A stretch of 64,000 nucleotides of DNA. Source: PWXP01 sp034005525 (lineage in GTDB: Bacteria; Planctomycetota; Planctomycetia; Pirellulales; Thermoguttaceae). Positions 1-9,073 of the stretch are shown piece by piece. The stretch spans positions 1-64,000 of the forward strand of contig JAVEUP010000004.1 of NCBI GenBank assembly GCA_034005525.1, given 5' to 3'. The position numbers were made by a program, and so were the translations under genes. Each line of letters starts with the position of its first letter. Positions within the stretch are counted from its first letter, which is position 1. The notes beneath the pieces were generated by a model. The model was not told where the DNA came from and ran no database searches. It saw nothing but the letters and a program-made list of their open reading frames with translations.

Positions 1-77
1 CCACGCACCGTTCCGGAAATCACGTGATACCAAGGAGTTACGTTGGTATCGACCAATTGCGAACGCGCCACAGTCAT
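1..77 (-). CDS. Y1/RAYT-like transposase, N-terminal part only (runs off the window)
   Basis: Reading leftwards from an ATG at 77, the first 25 codons give MTVARSQLVDTNVTPWYHVI followed by SGTVR, and the frame is still open at the window edge. A GGAGG ribosome site lies 8 bases before the ATG. From memory this resembles the start of HUH (Y1) transposases of the IS200/REP-associated type, where the motif is usually YHCISRCVRR. The catalytic HUH and Tyr residues lie outside the window, so activity cannot be judged. Such enzymes act on short hairpins with a GTAG head. REP-like hairpins of that sort occur at 49.8-57.7 kb, which makes the pairing worth testing. Recognition rests on 25 residues only. 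Confidence 0.5.
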   Translation of the reverse strand, partial: MTVARSQLVDTNVTPWYHVISGTVR

Positions 78-505
78 AGCAACACCTCCGTTGAAGTAAG
101 TTCCTGCCAAAGGAACCCCCGCTTCAGTATGTCAGGATTCTACCAGGACGAAGGTCTGCCATCAAGTAGCGCATTGCATGTCCTTGTATTCCCCCGTCGG
201 TCGAACGGTCGCCCATCACGCCCGCATGTTGTGCCGGCCGGATCGTAGCCCACTGTGAGCGGCCGGATTCACGCCCGCACGCACCGCGGCCCGTCCGGTA
301 TGCGGGCGTGGGCGGTTTTGGCGTCATGTTATGCCGGCGTCAACCGTAGCGGGCGCGTGGGTGAGCCCGGCTGTACGATGGCGCAAACGGCAGCGCCGCT
401 CGAACGTCCCATGGGGCGGAACCATGCAGGTGCCGGCCACGAATAGCCGGAACCACCCACCCTGCGGCAAAGGCTCCTCCTCGGGAGCGGCCTCGCCGGT
501 GTGAG
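78..505. other. Intergenic region with one repeat copy
   Basis: No credible coding sequence is visible in this gap of over 400 bases. It separates the divergent transposase start from the 3' end of the M42 peptidase gene. Its right half holds a degenerate copy (355-464) of the dispersed GTGGGTG...CCGGAACCACCCACC repeat seen elsewhere in the window. The rest is GC-rich sequence without a recognisable signal. Confidence 0.5.
355..464. repeat. Repeat family C, interrupted copy
   Basis: The left end reads GTGGGTGAGCCCGGCT and the right end AGCCGGAACCACCCACCCTG, an imperfect inverted repeat. About 75 bases of unrelated sequence lie between the arms, where other copies have only a few. Related copies are at 9262-9306, 25131-25187, 60253-60298 and, reversed, 63466-63513. 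Confidence 0.5.
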
Positions 506-1564
506 TTACGGCACGAAGTTCAACTCTTCCGTCAGCCGCTCGGCGAAGCGGGCGAGCAGGTCGGCGGCGCGGTCGATGTCATCGAGCGAGATCATCTCGA
601 CCGGGCTGTGCATGTAGCGGTTCGGCACGCTCACCAAGGCGGTAGCCACGCCGGCGCGGTTGATCTGGATGGCGTTTGCGTCCGTGCCCGTGGCGCGTCC
701 CTCAGCGGCAAGCTGGAACGGAATGGAATGGGCCTCGGCGCATTCGATCAGCAAATCGACCACCTTGGGGTTCATATTCGGCCCGCGCGCAATGACCGGC
801 CCTTTGCCCAGGCCCACCTCGCCTTCCTCCTTCTTCTCGATGGTGGGGCAGTCGGTGGCGTGCGTGACGTCGACGGCCACGCCCACGTGGGGATCGATGC
901 CGAACGCGCTGGTGCGGGCGCCGCGCAGACCGACCTCCTCCTGAACGGTCGAAACGGCGAAGACACCGCACTGAAGCTTCTTGGCCTCAATGCGCCGCAG
1001 CGCCTCGATGACCACCCACGCGCCCGCCTTGTCGTCCATCGCGGGAGAAACGGCGCGCCCGTTGAGCGTTTCGTGGTAGCCCAGTTCCGGCGTGACGGCA
1101 TCGCCGATGCGGACCAGCTTGGCGGCCTCCTCCTTGTTTGCCGCTCCGATGTCGAGCCAAAGCTCCTTCAGTTTGGGCACCTTTTTGCGGTCCTCGTCGG
1201 TCAGTAGATGGATCGGCTTGCGGCCGATGACGCCAAGGATGTCGCCACGACGGGTCCAAACGCGCATCCGCTGCCCGATCAGCATGAGCGGATCCCAGCC
1301 CCCGATGGCGCCGACGTACAGGAACCCGTCGTCGTCGATGTGCTGGACGATCAGGCCGATCTGGTCGCAATGACCGGCCAGCATCAGACGTATCGGCGAG
1401 TCGGGATTCCGGGCGGCAATCACATTGCCGTGAACGTCGGTCCGCACGTCGTCGGCAAACGCGCCGGCGTAGCTGCGAACCAATTCCTGGACAGGCGTCT
1501 CGTATCCGGACGGGCTGGGGGTTTCGAGCAAACTCTTGAAAAACTGGAGCGATTTATCTTCCAC
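506..1564 (-). CDS. M42 family metallopeptidase (FrvX/tetrahedral aminopeptidase type)
   Basis: Cytosolic dinuclear-metal aminopeptidase of family M42, which forms large tetrahedral particles that degrade short peptides. The expected metal and catalytic residues are visible in order: His in AGHCDQIG, Asp in SPAMDDKAGAW, the Glu-Glu pair in TVQEEVGLRGA, Asp in AVDVTHATD and the late His in RYMHSPVEM. The length (352 residues) is normal. I chose the GTG at 1564 because CAGGAG lies 6 bases upstream. An ATG eight codons further out (1588) is also open but has no ribosome site. It is monocistronic and divergent from the homoserine dehydrogenase gene. Exact substrate is unknown. Some M42 members are annotated as endoglucanases, which I consider unlikely here. 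Confidence 0.88.
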   Translation of the reverse strand: MEDKSLQFFKSLLETPSPSGYETPVQELVRSYAGAFADDVRTDVHGNVIAARNPDSPIRLMLAGHCDQIGLIVQHIDDDGFLYVGAIGGWDPLMLIGQRMRVWTRRGDILGVIGRKPIHLLTDEDRKKVPKLKELWLDIGAANKEEAAKLVRIGDAVTPELGYHETLNGRAVSPAMDDKAGAWVVIEALRRIEAKKLQCGVFAVSTVQEEVGLRGARTSAFGIDPHVGVAVDVTHATDCPTIEKKEEGEVGLGKGPVIARGPNMNPKVVDLLIECAEAHSIPFQLAAEGRATGTDANAIQINRAGVATALVSVPNRYMHSPVEMISLDDIDRAADLLARFAERLTEELNFVP

Positions 1565-1756
1565 AAAAGACTCCTGGAAAGGGGGCATGCTGTGCTATTT
1601 AGGGGGGTGCTGCCGAACAGCGGACCACCCGCAAGGCACTTAGTATGCCGTACCGGGCGAAGGATGCAAGACATGCCGCTTGACGTTCCGGGCATTTACC
1701 CTCTACGATATGCCATTCTTGTGAACAAACTGAACTCCCCGTAACGGAATGAGACG

Positions 1757-3058
1757 ATGGACGTTGCTAAGGTTGCCCTTGTCGGATTCGGGACGATCGG
1801 CTCCGGGGTCGCCCGCCTGCTGCTGGAACAGCCCGAGCGGATTGCCCGGCGTGCCGGCCGACCTGTCGAATTGGTGAAGGTGGTCGATCCCGATGTGCGC
1901 CGAGAGCGGAATATCACTCTTCCGAAGGGTATGCTCACGGCCGACCTGGACGGCGTGCTGGCCGACCGGGAAATCACCGCCGTGGTGCAACTCATTGGCG
2001 GCCTGGAACCCGAACGGTCCATCATGTTGCGAGTCTTGGAGGCGGGCAAGGACGTGGTAACGGCCAACAAGGCTCTGTTGGCCGAGCACGGCCCGGAACT
2101 GTTCGATCGGGCGCGTGCACTAGGCCGGTCTATCGCCTTCGAGGCATCCGTTGCTGGCGGCATCCCCATCATCGCCGCCATCAGCGAGTGCCTGACGGCC
2201 AACCAGGTGGAATCGATCCACGGGATTCTCAACGGCACGAGCAATTTCATCCTGACCCAAATGGAGCAGCAGGGCTCTTCATACCAAGACAGCGTGACCG
2301 AGGCACAGCGACGGGGATACGCCGAGGCCGACCCCACCCTGGACGTCGACGGCACCGATGCCGCTCAGAAACTCGCCCTCCTGGCTCACCTGGGATTCGG
2401 CGCCCGCGTCAATTGGCGCGACATTCCCCGGACGGGTATCGACGTGGTCGAACTGGCCGATATCCACTATGCGGCCGAGTTGGGTTACCATGTGAAACTG
2501 CTGGCGATGGCGGAACTGGGCGGCGACGGGCTGGAACTGCACGTTTCGCCAACCCTGGTTCGCCGTGGAACCCCCTTGGCGGAGGTCCGTGGCGCATTCA
2601 ACGCCGTCCGCGTCGTGGGCGACGCCGTTGGCCCGGTCTTCTTCCACGGCCAGGGAGCAGGGCAAATGCCCACCGCCTCGGCCGTGGTGGCCGACCTGAT
2701 CGATACCATTGTCGGCCGGATGGCCATTACCTTCCGGACGCTTGGGCTTTGGTCGTCGGGCTCGGAATCGGCCATCGCGCTACGCGATCCGGCAACGGTT
2801 CCCGGACGGTACTATCTGCGTTTCCGCGTGAACGACCGGCCGGGAGTGCTTGCGGATATTGCCGGGATTCTCGGCTCGAATAGAATATCCATTGCCTCGG
2901 TCATCCAGCACGAGGCGTCTGACGGGGGCGACCAGGTGGTACCGCTGGTCATCATGACACACTCCGCCACGGAAGGAGCGCTGCGCACGGCGATGCAAGC
3001 AATCGACGGCCTGACCTGCGTTCATGCAGGGAGCGTGCGGATGCGGGTGCGCGACTGA
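1757..3058 (+). CDS. hom: Homoserine dehydrogenase
   Basis: Reduces aspartate semialdehyde to homoserine with NAD(P)H in the threonine/methionine branch of the aspartate pathway. The N-terminus has the Rossmann motif GFGTIGSGVARLL (about residues 10-22). Next come the conserved DVVTANKALLAEHG segment, the catalytic-domain motif GTSNFILTQM and the acidic stretch YAEADPTLDVDGTDAA. A C-terminal ACT domain starts near residue 352 (RFRVNDRPGVLADIAG), giving the standard 433-residue long form that is usually inhibited by threonine. It is the first gene of a same-strand run with the ApgM-like enzyme and aspartokinase, separated by 80 and 64 bases, so co-transcription is likely. The ATG at 1757 follows a weak GGAATGAG. 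Confidence 0.95.
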   Translation: MDVAKVALVGFGTIGSGVARLLLEQPERIARRAGRPVELVKVVDPDVRRERNITLPKGMLTADLDGVLADREITAVVQLIGGLEPERSIMLRVLEAGKDVVTANKALLAEHGPELFDRARALGRSIAFEASVAGGIPIIAAISECLTANQVESIHGILNGTSNFILTQMEQQGSSYQDSVTEAQRRGYAEADPTLDVDGTDAAQKLALLAHLGFGARVNWRDIPRTGIDVVELADIHYAAELGYHVKLLAMAELGGDGLELHVSPTLVRRGTPLAEVRGAFNAVRVVGDAVGPVFFHGQGAGQMPTASAVVADLIDTIVGRMAITFRTLGLWSSGSESAIALRDPATVPGRYYLRFRVNDRPGVLADIAGILGSNRISIASVIQHEASDGGDQVVPLVIMTHSATEGALRTAMQAIDGLTCVHAGSVRMRVRD

Positions 3059-3138
3059 GGATACTGTAGAATGGACAATCATATTCTCAACAGTGGCGCC
3101 GTCGGCCACGACGGGCGCCGACGCCGGCGAAGGACACC

Positions 3139-4359
3139 ATGAAATACGCAATCATCATTCCCGACGGATGTGCCGATGAGCCGCAGGAATCGCTCGCCGG
3201 GCGCACCCCCTTGCAAGCGGCCGACGTTTCGGCCATGGACGCCGTGGCCGCCGAGGGCGTGGTCGGCCGGGCCAACAACGTGCCGGACGACCTGCCGCCG
3301 GGGTCCGACGTGGCCAACCTGAGCCTCCTGGGCTACAATCCCCACGAGCACTACACGGGCCGCGCGCCATTGGAAGCGGCGGCGCAGGGGATTGAACTCG
3401 GACCGGACGACTGGGCCGTCCGCTGCAACCTCGTTACCGTCGAGCAGCAGGTCATGCGGGACTTCACGGCCGGTCACATCGCAAGTGACGAGGCCGCCGC
3501 TCTCCTTGCTGCTTTGCAGGAGCACGTCGGCAGTGGCCGGTTCGAGTTTCACCCGGGCGTCAGCTACCGGAACCTGCTCGTTGTGCGAGGGGCGGAAGGG
3601 CCGGTCCCGTTTTCCACCGATACGCGAACGACGCCCCCGCACGACCTGACCGACAAGCCGGTGCTGGACGACTATCCTCGCGGGCCGGGCAGCGATTTAC
3701 TTAACCAATTGATGGGCGACTCGGTGGCCGTCTTTGCCGAACACGAGGTCAACGCTCGACGCCTTGCAAGCGGGAAGCTGCCTGCGACCAACATCTGGCT
3801 CTGGGGCCTAGGCCAAATACCGCAACTCGTGCCGTTTGCCGAGCTTTACGGCCGGCGAGGCGCCATGATTACGGCAGTCGATTTGCTCCGCGGCCTGGCT
3901 GCCCTGTTCGGCTGGCGCCGGATCGAAGTGCCCGGCGCCACCGGCTATACCGATACCGATTACGCCGCGAAAGGGCGATATGCCGTCGAGGCCATTCGGG
4001 ATCCGGATATCGACCTGGTTTGCGTCCACGTGGAGGCGACGGACGAGGCGTCGCACGAAGGGGACGTCGCGGCCAAGGTCCGGGCACTCGAGGAGATCAG
4101 CCGTCACATCGTCGGCCCGGTGCATGAGGCGCTGCGGGCCGAAGGTGAGTACCGGATCCTCGTCTCGCCCGACCATCCGACGTTCATTCGCACAAAGACC
4201 CATGAACACGGATACGTCCCGTTTGCCATTGCCGGCACGGGCATCGACCCGGACGCCGCCGCCACGTACGACGATCCGACGGCGGCGGCATCCAGCCTGG
4301 CGATGGAGGAAGGCTGGCGGCTGATGGCGTCTTTCCTGGGAGAGGCGACCGTGCGTTAA
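3139..4359 (+). CDS. ApgM-type phosphoglycerate mutase family; candidate homoserine kinase
   Basis: Alkaline-phosphatase-superfamily enzyme of the archaeal-type cofactor-independent phosphoglycerate mutase family (406 residues). Visible motifs are the metal-binding Asp in IIIPDGCADEP, the likely nucleophile Ser in LPPGSDVANLSLLGYNP, the acidic/His segment CVHVEATDEASHEGD and the late metal site VSPDHPTFIRTKTHEHG. A branch of this family in genomes without ThrB has been proposed, largely from gene neighbourhood, to act as homoserine kinase. Its position here between homoserine dehydrogenase and aspartokinase is exactly that neighbourhood. I therefore infer a threonine-pathway role, but glycolytic mutase activity cannot be excluded from sequence. 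Confidence 0.85.
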   Translation: MKYAIIIPDGCADEPQESLAGRTPLQAADVSAMDAVAAEGVVGRANNVPDDLPPGSDVANLSLLGYNPHEHYTGRAPLEAAAQGIELGPDDWAVRCNLVTVEQQVMRDFTAGHIASDEAAALLAALQEHVGSGRFEFHPGVSYRNLLVVRGAEGPVPFSTDTRTTPPHDLTDKPVLDDYPRGPGSDLLNQLMGDSVAVFAEHEVNARRLASGKLPATNIWLWGLGQIPQLVPFAELYGRRGAMITAVDLLRGLAALFGWRRIEVPGATGYTDTDYAAKGRYAVEAIRDPDIDLVCVHVEATDEASHEGDVAAKVRALEEISRHIVGPVHEALRAEGEYRILVSPDHPTFIRTKTHEHGYVPFAIAGTGIDPDAAATYDDPTAAASSLAMEEGWRLMASFLGEATVR

Positions 4360-4423
4360 GCGAGACCGCGGGGCAGAAACTCCCGACCCTTTCACGATCC
4401 CACGAATTCGAGAACCCAAACCC

Positions 4424-6202
4424 ATGTCTGTGATTGTTCAGAAGTTCGGCGGCACCAGTGTGGCCGATAGCTCTAAGATCCTCGCGGCGGCGCGCAAGGC
4501 AATCCTCGCCCAGGTGGAGGGGCACCAGGTTGTTATGGTGGTCAGTGCCATGGGCAAGAATACCGACGCGCTGATCGCCCTGGCCAAGGAGATATCCGAC
4601 CAACCGCCTGCCCGGGAGATGGATATGCTCCTTTCCACAGGCGAACAAGTGAGCGTTGCTTTGATGGCCATGGCCGTCCACGCTTTGGGGCACGAGGCGA
4701 TCAGCTTTACCGGCGCGCAAATCGGCATCATGACCGACAGCACGCACACGAAGGCTCGCATCCACTCGATCTCCTCAGACCGGATGCGCGAAGCGCTGGA
4801 CGCCGGGAAGGTCGTGATTGCCGCCGGCTTTCAGGGCATCGACCAATCGGGCAACATCACCACGCTGGGCCGCGGCGGAAGCGACACCACGGCCGTCGCC
4901 CTTGCGGCGGTCCTCCAGGCCGATTCCTGCGAAATCTACACCGACGTCGACGGAGTCTACACCACCGATCTCCGCCTCGTACCCGAGGCCCGGCGCGTCG
5001 AACGGATCAGTTACGACGAAATGCTTGAACTGAGCAGCGCCGGGGCCGGCGTCATGCACAACAGGGCCATCGAGTTCGCCAAGCGGTTCCACGTGCCCGT
5101 TCATGTGCGAAGCAGCTTCAGCGATACGCCGGGCACGATGATCGGTACGGACGTCGAGTCGCCACACCAGGCCGTTTGCGGGTGTGCCAAGGTGAAGGAA
5201 GAGGCGCGGGTTACGGTGCTGGGCGTGCCCGACCGGCCGGGCGCGGCGCTGGCAGTCTTCTCAAAGATCGCCGCGCGGAACGTCGCCATGGACATGATTG
5301 TTCAAAACGTCGCGGCCGACGGATGCGCCGATATTTCGTTCACGGTCTTCCGGGATGATCTCCCGACCACACTGAAGGCCGTCGAAGAAGCGGTCGCGGA
5401 AGTCGGGGCGGAGGGCGTCAGCTATGACGAAAACGTGTCGAAGGTGTCGGTCGTCGGGCTCGGCATGGCAAGCCAGACAGGCGTTGCACAGAGCATGTTC
5501 CGCGCGTTGGGCGAGCACGGCATCAACATCCAGATGATCTCCACGAGCGAGATCAAGATCTCCGTGCTCGTCAGCCGCGAAGGCTCGCTGGACGCGCTGC
5601 GCACCGTTCACGAGACGTTCACGCTGGACAAGGTGCCGGAGCGCGCCGCGGACCTTTCGTCCGCAGGCGCCGCGGTTGCCGCCGAGCGCGACGCCGTCGA
5701 GGTCGCCGCTCGCATGGAGCGCATGGAGGAGATGATCATTGACGATGTTACCCTCGACGCAACGCAGGCCCGCGTAACCGTTCTCGGAGTTCCCGACTCG
5801 CCCGGGCTGGCGGCCCAGGTGTTCGAGCGTATCGCCGAGGCAGGCATCAACGTCGACATGATCGTGCAGAGCACGGAGCGCGAGGGCCGCGCGAGCATCA
5901 CGTTTACGATTCCCCGGACCGATTTGAAGCAGGCCCTGAGGATAACGACGGAACTGTCCAAGCAGCTTGGCTGCCCGCCGCCCACCTCGGCAACCGAGGT
6001 AGCGAAGCTCTCGGTATTCGGCATTGGGATGCGAAGCCATACCAAGGTGGCGCATCGCGTGTTCGAGTGTCTGGCCCGGGCTGGCATCAACGTCGACATG
6101 ATCAGCACCAGCGAAGTGCGTCTGAACATCGTGGTCGATGCGGCTCAAGGCGAGAAGGCCCGCAAGGCACTTGAGGAAGAGTTCGCCGACGTGCGGCTGT
6201 GA
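4424..6202 (+). CDS. lysC: Aspartate kinase with four ACT domains
   Basis: Phosphorylates aspartate, the first step towards lysine, threonine and methionine. The kinase domain opens with VQKFGGTSVAD (residues 4-14) and contains TLGRGGSDTTAVALA and YTDVDGVYTTD. The usual alpha subunit has about 400 residues and two ACT domains. This protein has 592 residues and two ACT pairs, starting near 259, 339, 449 and 526. The pairs are clear duplicates: VTVLGVPDRPG against VTVLGVPDSPG, and VVGLGMASQTGVAQ against VFGIGMRSHTKVAH. Four-ACT aspartokinases are known from cyanobacteria and show concerted lysine/threonine control. That regulation is inferred here. It ends the hom gene run. Confidence 0.94.
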   Translation: MSVIVQKFGGTSVADSSKILAAARKAILAQVEGHQVVMVVSAMGKNTDALIALAKEISDQPPAREMDMLLSTGEQVSVALMAMAVHALGHEAISFTGAQIGIMTDSTHTKARIHSISSDRMREALDAGKVVIAAGFQGIDQSGNITTLGRGGSDTTAVALAAVLQADSCEIYTDVDGVYTTDLRLVPEARRVERISYDEMLELSSAGAGVMHNRAIEFAKRFHVPVHVRSSFSDTPGTMIGTDVESPHQAVCGCAKVKEEARVTVLGVPDRPGAALAVFSKIAARNVAMDMIVQNVAADGCADISFTVFRDDLPTTLKAVEEAVAEVGAEGVSYDENVSKVSVVGLGMASQTGVAQSMFRALGEHGINIQMISTSEIKISVLVSREGSLDALRTVHETFTLDKVPERAADLSSAGAAVAAERDAVEVAARMERMEEMIIDDVTLDATQARVTVLGVPDSPGLAAQVFERIAEAGINVDMIVQSTEREGRASITFTIPRTDLKQALRITTELSKQLGCPPPTSATEVAKLSVFGIGMRSHTKVAHRVFECLARAGINVDMISTSEVRLNIVVDAAQGEKARKALEEEFADVRL

Positions 6203-6482
6203 CCCCGGACTGGCCGGCCGATTGGCATATTGGGAAGCTGCCCAAAAAAACTGCCGCGCTGGGTATAGGAATCCGGGCCGCTTCGCCGTATATTGAAATA
6301 CTGCTGAAAGCAAAGCCATCACAATTGAAGAGAACCGGGAAGCGATTCGTCGTCGGAATTCGGCCATAACGGGCTCGGCGGCCGGCCGGTTCCGGTGCGA
6401 TACGCAGCCCGGCTGAGCCGTGGCCGTGCGCCGGCGGGTCCCTTTCGCCGTCGTTTCCGAAACCCGTACAGGAGCAAATGCT

Positions 6483-7196
6483 ATGAATCGTTGGTATCGT
6501 ACTGCGTGCATCATGGCAGTCAGCGCGATGATGCTGGCCCAGACCGGAATTGCCCATTACCAGCCGTCTGAAACTGGCTCTGAACCCTATGAGCCCGCCG
6601 TACCGGTGGCACCGACCGTCAATACCTACGGATACTACCCAGGGTACCGCGGGGCGTCCACCGCGGCCGGGTCCGCCCTGAACGGCATGGCAAATGCCAT
6701 AAGCGCGATGGGGAATTACAATCTCTCCACGTCGGCGGCAGCGGTCAACATGACCCAGGCCCGGCGAAACGACATTGCGAACCATCAGATCTATACGGAT
6801 GCGTACTTCCAGATGCGAGCAGCGAATCGGGCCTACCGGGCAGCAGAAGCGCCACCGCGGCCTACCGCGGAACAGTTGGCGCGCTTGGCTCGCGATGGCG
6901 CACCCAAGCCGCTCAGCCCGGGCGAACTCGATTCGATCAGCGGGAGGATCAACTGGCCAACTGCGTTGCAGCAGGAAGCCTTCGCTGCCGAGCGAGCCGA
7001 ATTGGAGAAGCTTTCTGCAACGCAAGCCACGCACGGTACCCTCACCGCTGCGGAACAAGTGGCTGCCCGCAAGATGATCGAATCCATGTTCACCGATCTG
7101 AAATCCCAGATCAGCGAGATTCCGCCTCAAGAGTATGTCGCCTCGCGGAACTTCCTGCGAAGTCTGATTTACGCCACAACCCAAAGCCAATTGTAG
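6483..7196 (+). CDS. Exported protein of unknown function
   Basis: I do not recognise this 237-residue protein. It starts at the ATG at 6483, with AGGAG about 8 bases upstream. An N-terminal signal peptide is visible (NRWYRTACIMAVSAMMLAQT, then GIAHY). The mature part begins with a Pro/Tyr/Gly-rich stretch (residues 30-60), followed by a mostly helical region rich in Ala, Glu and Arg with no Cys pair or catalytic motif. The downstream HEAT-repeat lipoprotein lies 117 bases away on the same strand, behind a terminator-like hairpin, so they may be separate transcripts. An open frame extends upstream to 6420, but that part reads like non-coding sequence. Confidence 0.65.
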   Translation: MNRWYRTACIMAVSAMMLAQTGIAHYQPSETGSEPYEPAVPVAPTVNTYGYYPGYRGASTAAGSALNGMANAISAMGNYNLSTSAAAVNMTQARRNDIANHQIYTDAYFQMRAANRAYRAAEAPPRPTAEQLARLARDGAPKPLSPGELDSISGRINWPTALQQEAFAAERAELEKLSATQATHGTLTAAEQVAARKMIESMFTDLKSQISEIPPQEYVASRNFLRSLIYATTQSQL

Positions 7197-7201
7197 CACG
7201 T

Positions 7202-7255
7202 TGCGGGCAGTGAGCCCCTCGGCTGTCCGGCAACTGCCGATGCCCGCATTTGTTT
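7202..7255 (+). terminator. Possible rho-independent terminator
   Basis: TGCGGGCA (7202-7209) pairs perfectly with TGCCCGCA (7241-7248) and is followed by TTTGTTT. It lies 6 bases past the stop codon of the exported protein. The 31-base loop is long for a classical terminator, hence moderate confidence. Confidence 0.4.
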
Positions 7256-7313
7256 CCGGCAAGTATGCCGGCCAATCCCGTTAAGCGAACAACCGTTGTA
7301 CCGGAGTAAGACA

Positions 7314-9053
7314 ATGCTTTCCAATTCACTCAGAAGCGTTCTGTCCTTCTTCCTCTTCGGAGCACTCTTGTTGGGCTGCACGACTGGGGAAGGGCCCGAT
7401 AAACCCGCCCAGGAGCCCGTTCCGCCGCAGGAGTCCCTCGACGCAGCCGATCGGCATGGCGAGACATTTGTGCCCGCCGACGAGCCCGCTGACCAGCCGG
7501 CCGACCAAGCTGTAGACCAACCGGCTGACCAACCCACCGCTGGAGCTGCCGATCAGCCTGCTGCCGAGGTGTCAGATCCCGGCGACGACGTTGCATCGGC
7601 GGTCGCCCTGCTTGCCGACCCTTCTGCAGAGGTACGCGCGCGCGCGGCACAATCACTTGGAGCCTTGGGAGAGGCCGCTAAACCCGCGGCTGCGGAATTG
7701 ACCGCCTTGCTGAAGGATGACGATCCGACGGTGCGGAGGCAGGCGGTAGGTGCGCTGGCGGCCATCCAGCCGGGCCCGGAAGTGATGATGCCGTTGTTTA
7801 CCAAACTGCTTCAGGATTCGGACCCGGGAGTTCAACTGCGCGTGCTGCAAGCGCTGGCAGATGCCGGCGAGGCAGCCGTGCCCGGGTTAATCAAGGCGCT
7901 CGACGCCGACGAGACGGAGTACTGGGCGTGTGTGGTCCTCCGCGATATCGGGCCCGCCGCCAAAGATGCCGTGCCGGCCCTGACGGAGAAACTCAACGAC
8001 CCGCGCGAAGAAATCCAAATACAGGCGATCCTGGCCCTAGGGGCCATGGGCGAGGCAGCGCTTTCCGCCGTACCCCAGATTGCGGCGGCCCTCAGTAACG
8101 AGCACGTTGCACCGGTCGCGACGTTCGCCCTTGGACAACTCGGGAGTATTCCCGACGACGCCGAGTCGGTGATCCGGTCCAATGCCGAGAGCGAGCATCC
8201 GGGGCTCCGCGCCGTTAGCCTGTGGACACTGGCGCGAGTCCACCTGGACGACATGAAAGTCCGACGCGCGGCCATGGCTGAACTGATTGCACGGTTGAAG
8301 GACGAGAGTCCTCAAATCCGCGCGGTCGCTGCGAAAGGTCTGGCCGCGCTCCCTCCGGCGCCTGAGATTGCCGTTCCGCTATGGGAAGAGGCCATGAAGG
8401 ACGCCGACGCGACCGTCGTGCTTCATGCCTTGGACGCCATGGCGACCGTGGGCGCACCGGCGGTACCGAGGCTTGCGAGTCTTCTGGACACTCATGAACA
8501 GCTTCGCGTTGAGGTGGCATACATTTTGGGCCAGATGGGCCCGGAGGCCGCCGCGGCGACGGATGCATTGGCCGGGCTGCTGACCGATGAAGACGTCCAC
8601 CTAGCAACCGAGGCGGCGCTGGCCCTGGGAAAGATTGGGCCCGCGGCGAAGAGCGCTGTCCCTGCACTTTGTGCAGTATTGGAACACGACGATGAAAAGA
8701 ACTCGCACTCGCTGATCCTGGCCCTGGGAAAGATCGGGCCCGACGCCGCGGAAGCGGAACCCTTGGTGCTCAAGGCATTGGAAAGCGAGGACAAGGCATT
8801 GGCAGTCATTGCGGCCCGGACCCTCGTGAGAATCCAGCCCGGCTCCTCAACGGAGGCGGCTGCCAAGGCAGTTCCCGTGCTGATTGCCGGCCTCGAAGAC
8901 CCATTGCCCGAGACCCGAAAGACGGCAGCCGAAACCCTGGGAAGCCTTGGCGCCTTGGCACGCGAGGCGGTTCCGGCACTTCAGAAGGCGAGGGAGGATG
9001 ACGTTGTAACCGTTCGCGAGGCGGCTGCCGAAGCGCTGGAAGCGATCGACTAA
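7314..9053 (+). CDS. HEAT-repeat lipoprotein
   Basis: Probable lipoprotein: hydrophobic signal ending in the lipobox LLLGC (Cys near residue 22), followed by an acidic Pro/Ala/Asp linker containing ADEPADQPADQ-type repeats (residues 45-85). From about residue 95 to the end (579) the protein is an almost unbroken series of roughly 35-residue HEAT/PBS-lyase-like repeats. Recurring phrases are GEAAVPGLIKAL, GPAAKDAVPALTE and ALGKIGPAAKSAVPAL. This should form an alpha-solenoid scaffold on the periplasmic side of a membrane. No catalytic motif is seen. The ATG at 7314 is preferred over the in-frame TTG at 7296 because GGAG lies 9 bases before it and the signal peptide starts there. Confidence 0.85.
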   Translation: MLSNSLRSVLSFFLFGALLLGCTTGEGPDKPAQEPVPPQESLDAADRHGETFVPADEPADQPADQAVDQPADQPTAGAADQPAAEVSDPGDDVASAVALLADPSAEVRARAAQSLGALGEAAKPAAAELTALLKDDDPTVRRQAVGALAAIQPGPEVMMPLFTKLLQDSDPGVQLRVLQALADAGEAAVPGLIKALDADETEYWACVVLRDIGPAAKDAVPALTEKLNDPREEIQIQAILALGAMGEAALSAVPQIAAALSNEHVAPVATFALGQLGSIPDDAESVIRSNAESEHPGLRAVSLWTLARVHLDDMKVRRAAMAELIARLKDESPQIRAVAAKGLAALPPAPEIAVPLWEEAMKDADATVVLHALDAMATVGAPAVPRLASLLDTHEQLRVEVAYILGQMGPEAAAATDALAGLLTDEDVHLATEAALALGKIGPAAKSAVPALCAVLEHDDEKNSHSLILALGKIGPDAAEAEPLVLKALESEDKALAVIAARTLVRIQPGSSTEAAAKAVPVLIAGLEDPLPETRKTAAETLGSLGALAREAVPALQKAREDDVVTVREAAAEALEAID

Positions 9054-9073
9054 CGCGGATTCTCCACGATGGG

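Noticed and set aside
5261..6514. 417-codon frame antisense to aspartokinase
   Set aside because: Shadow of a well-supported gene. Composition is Arg/His-rich with no motif.
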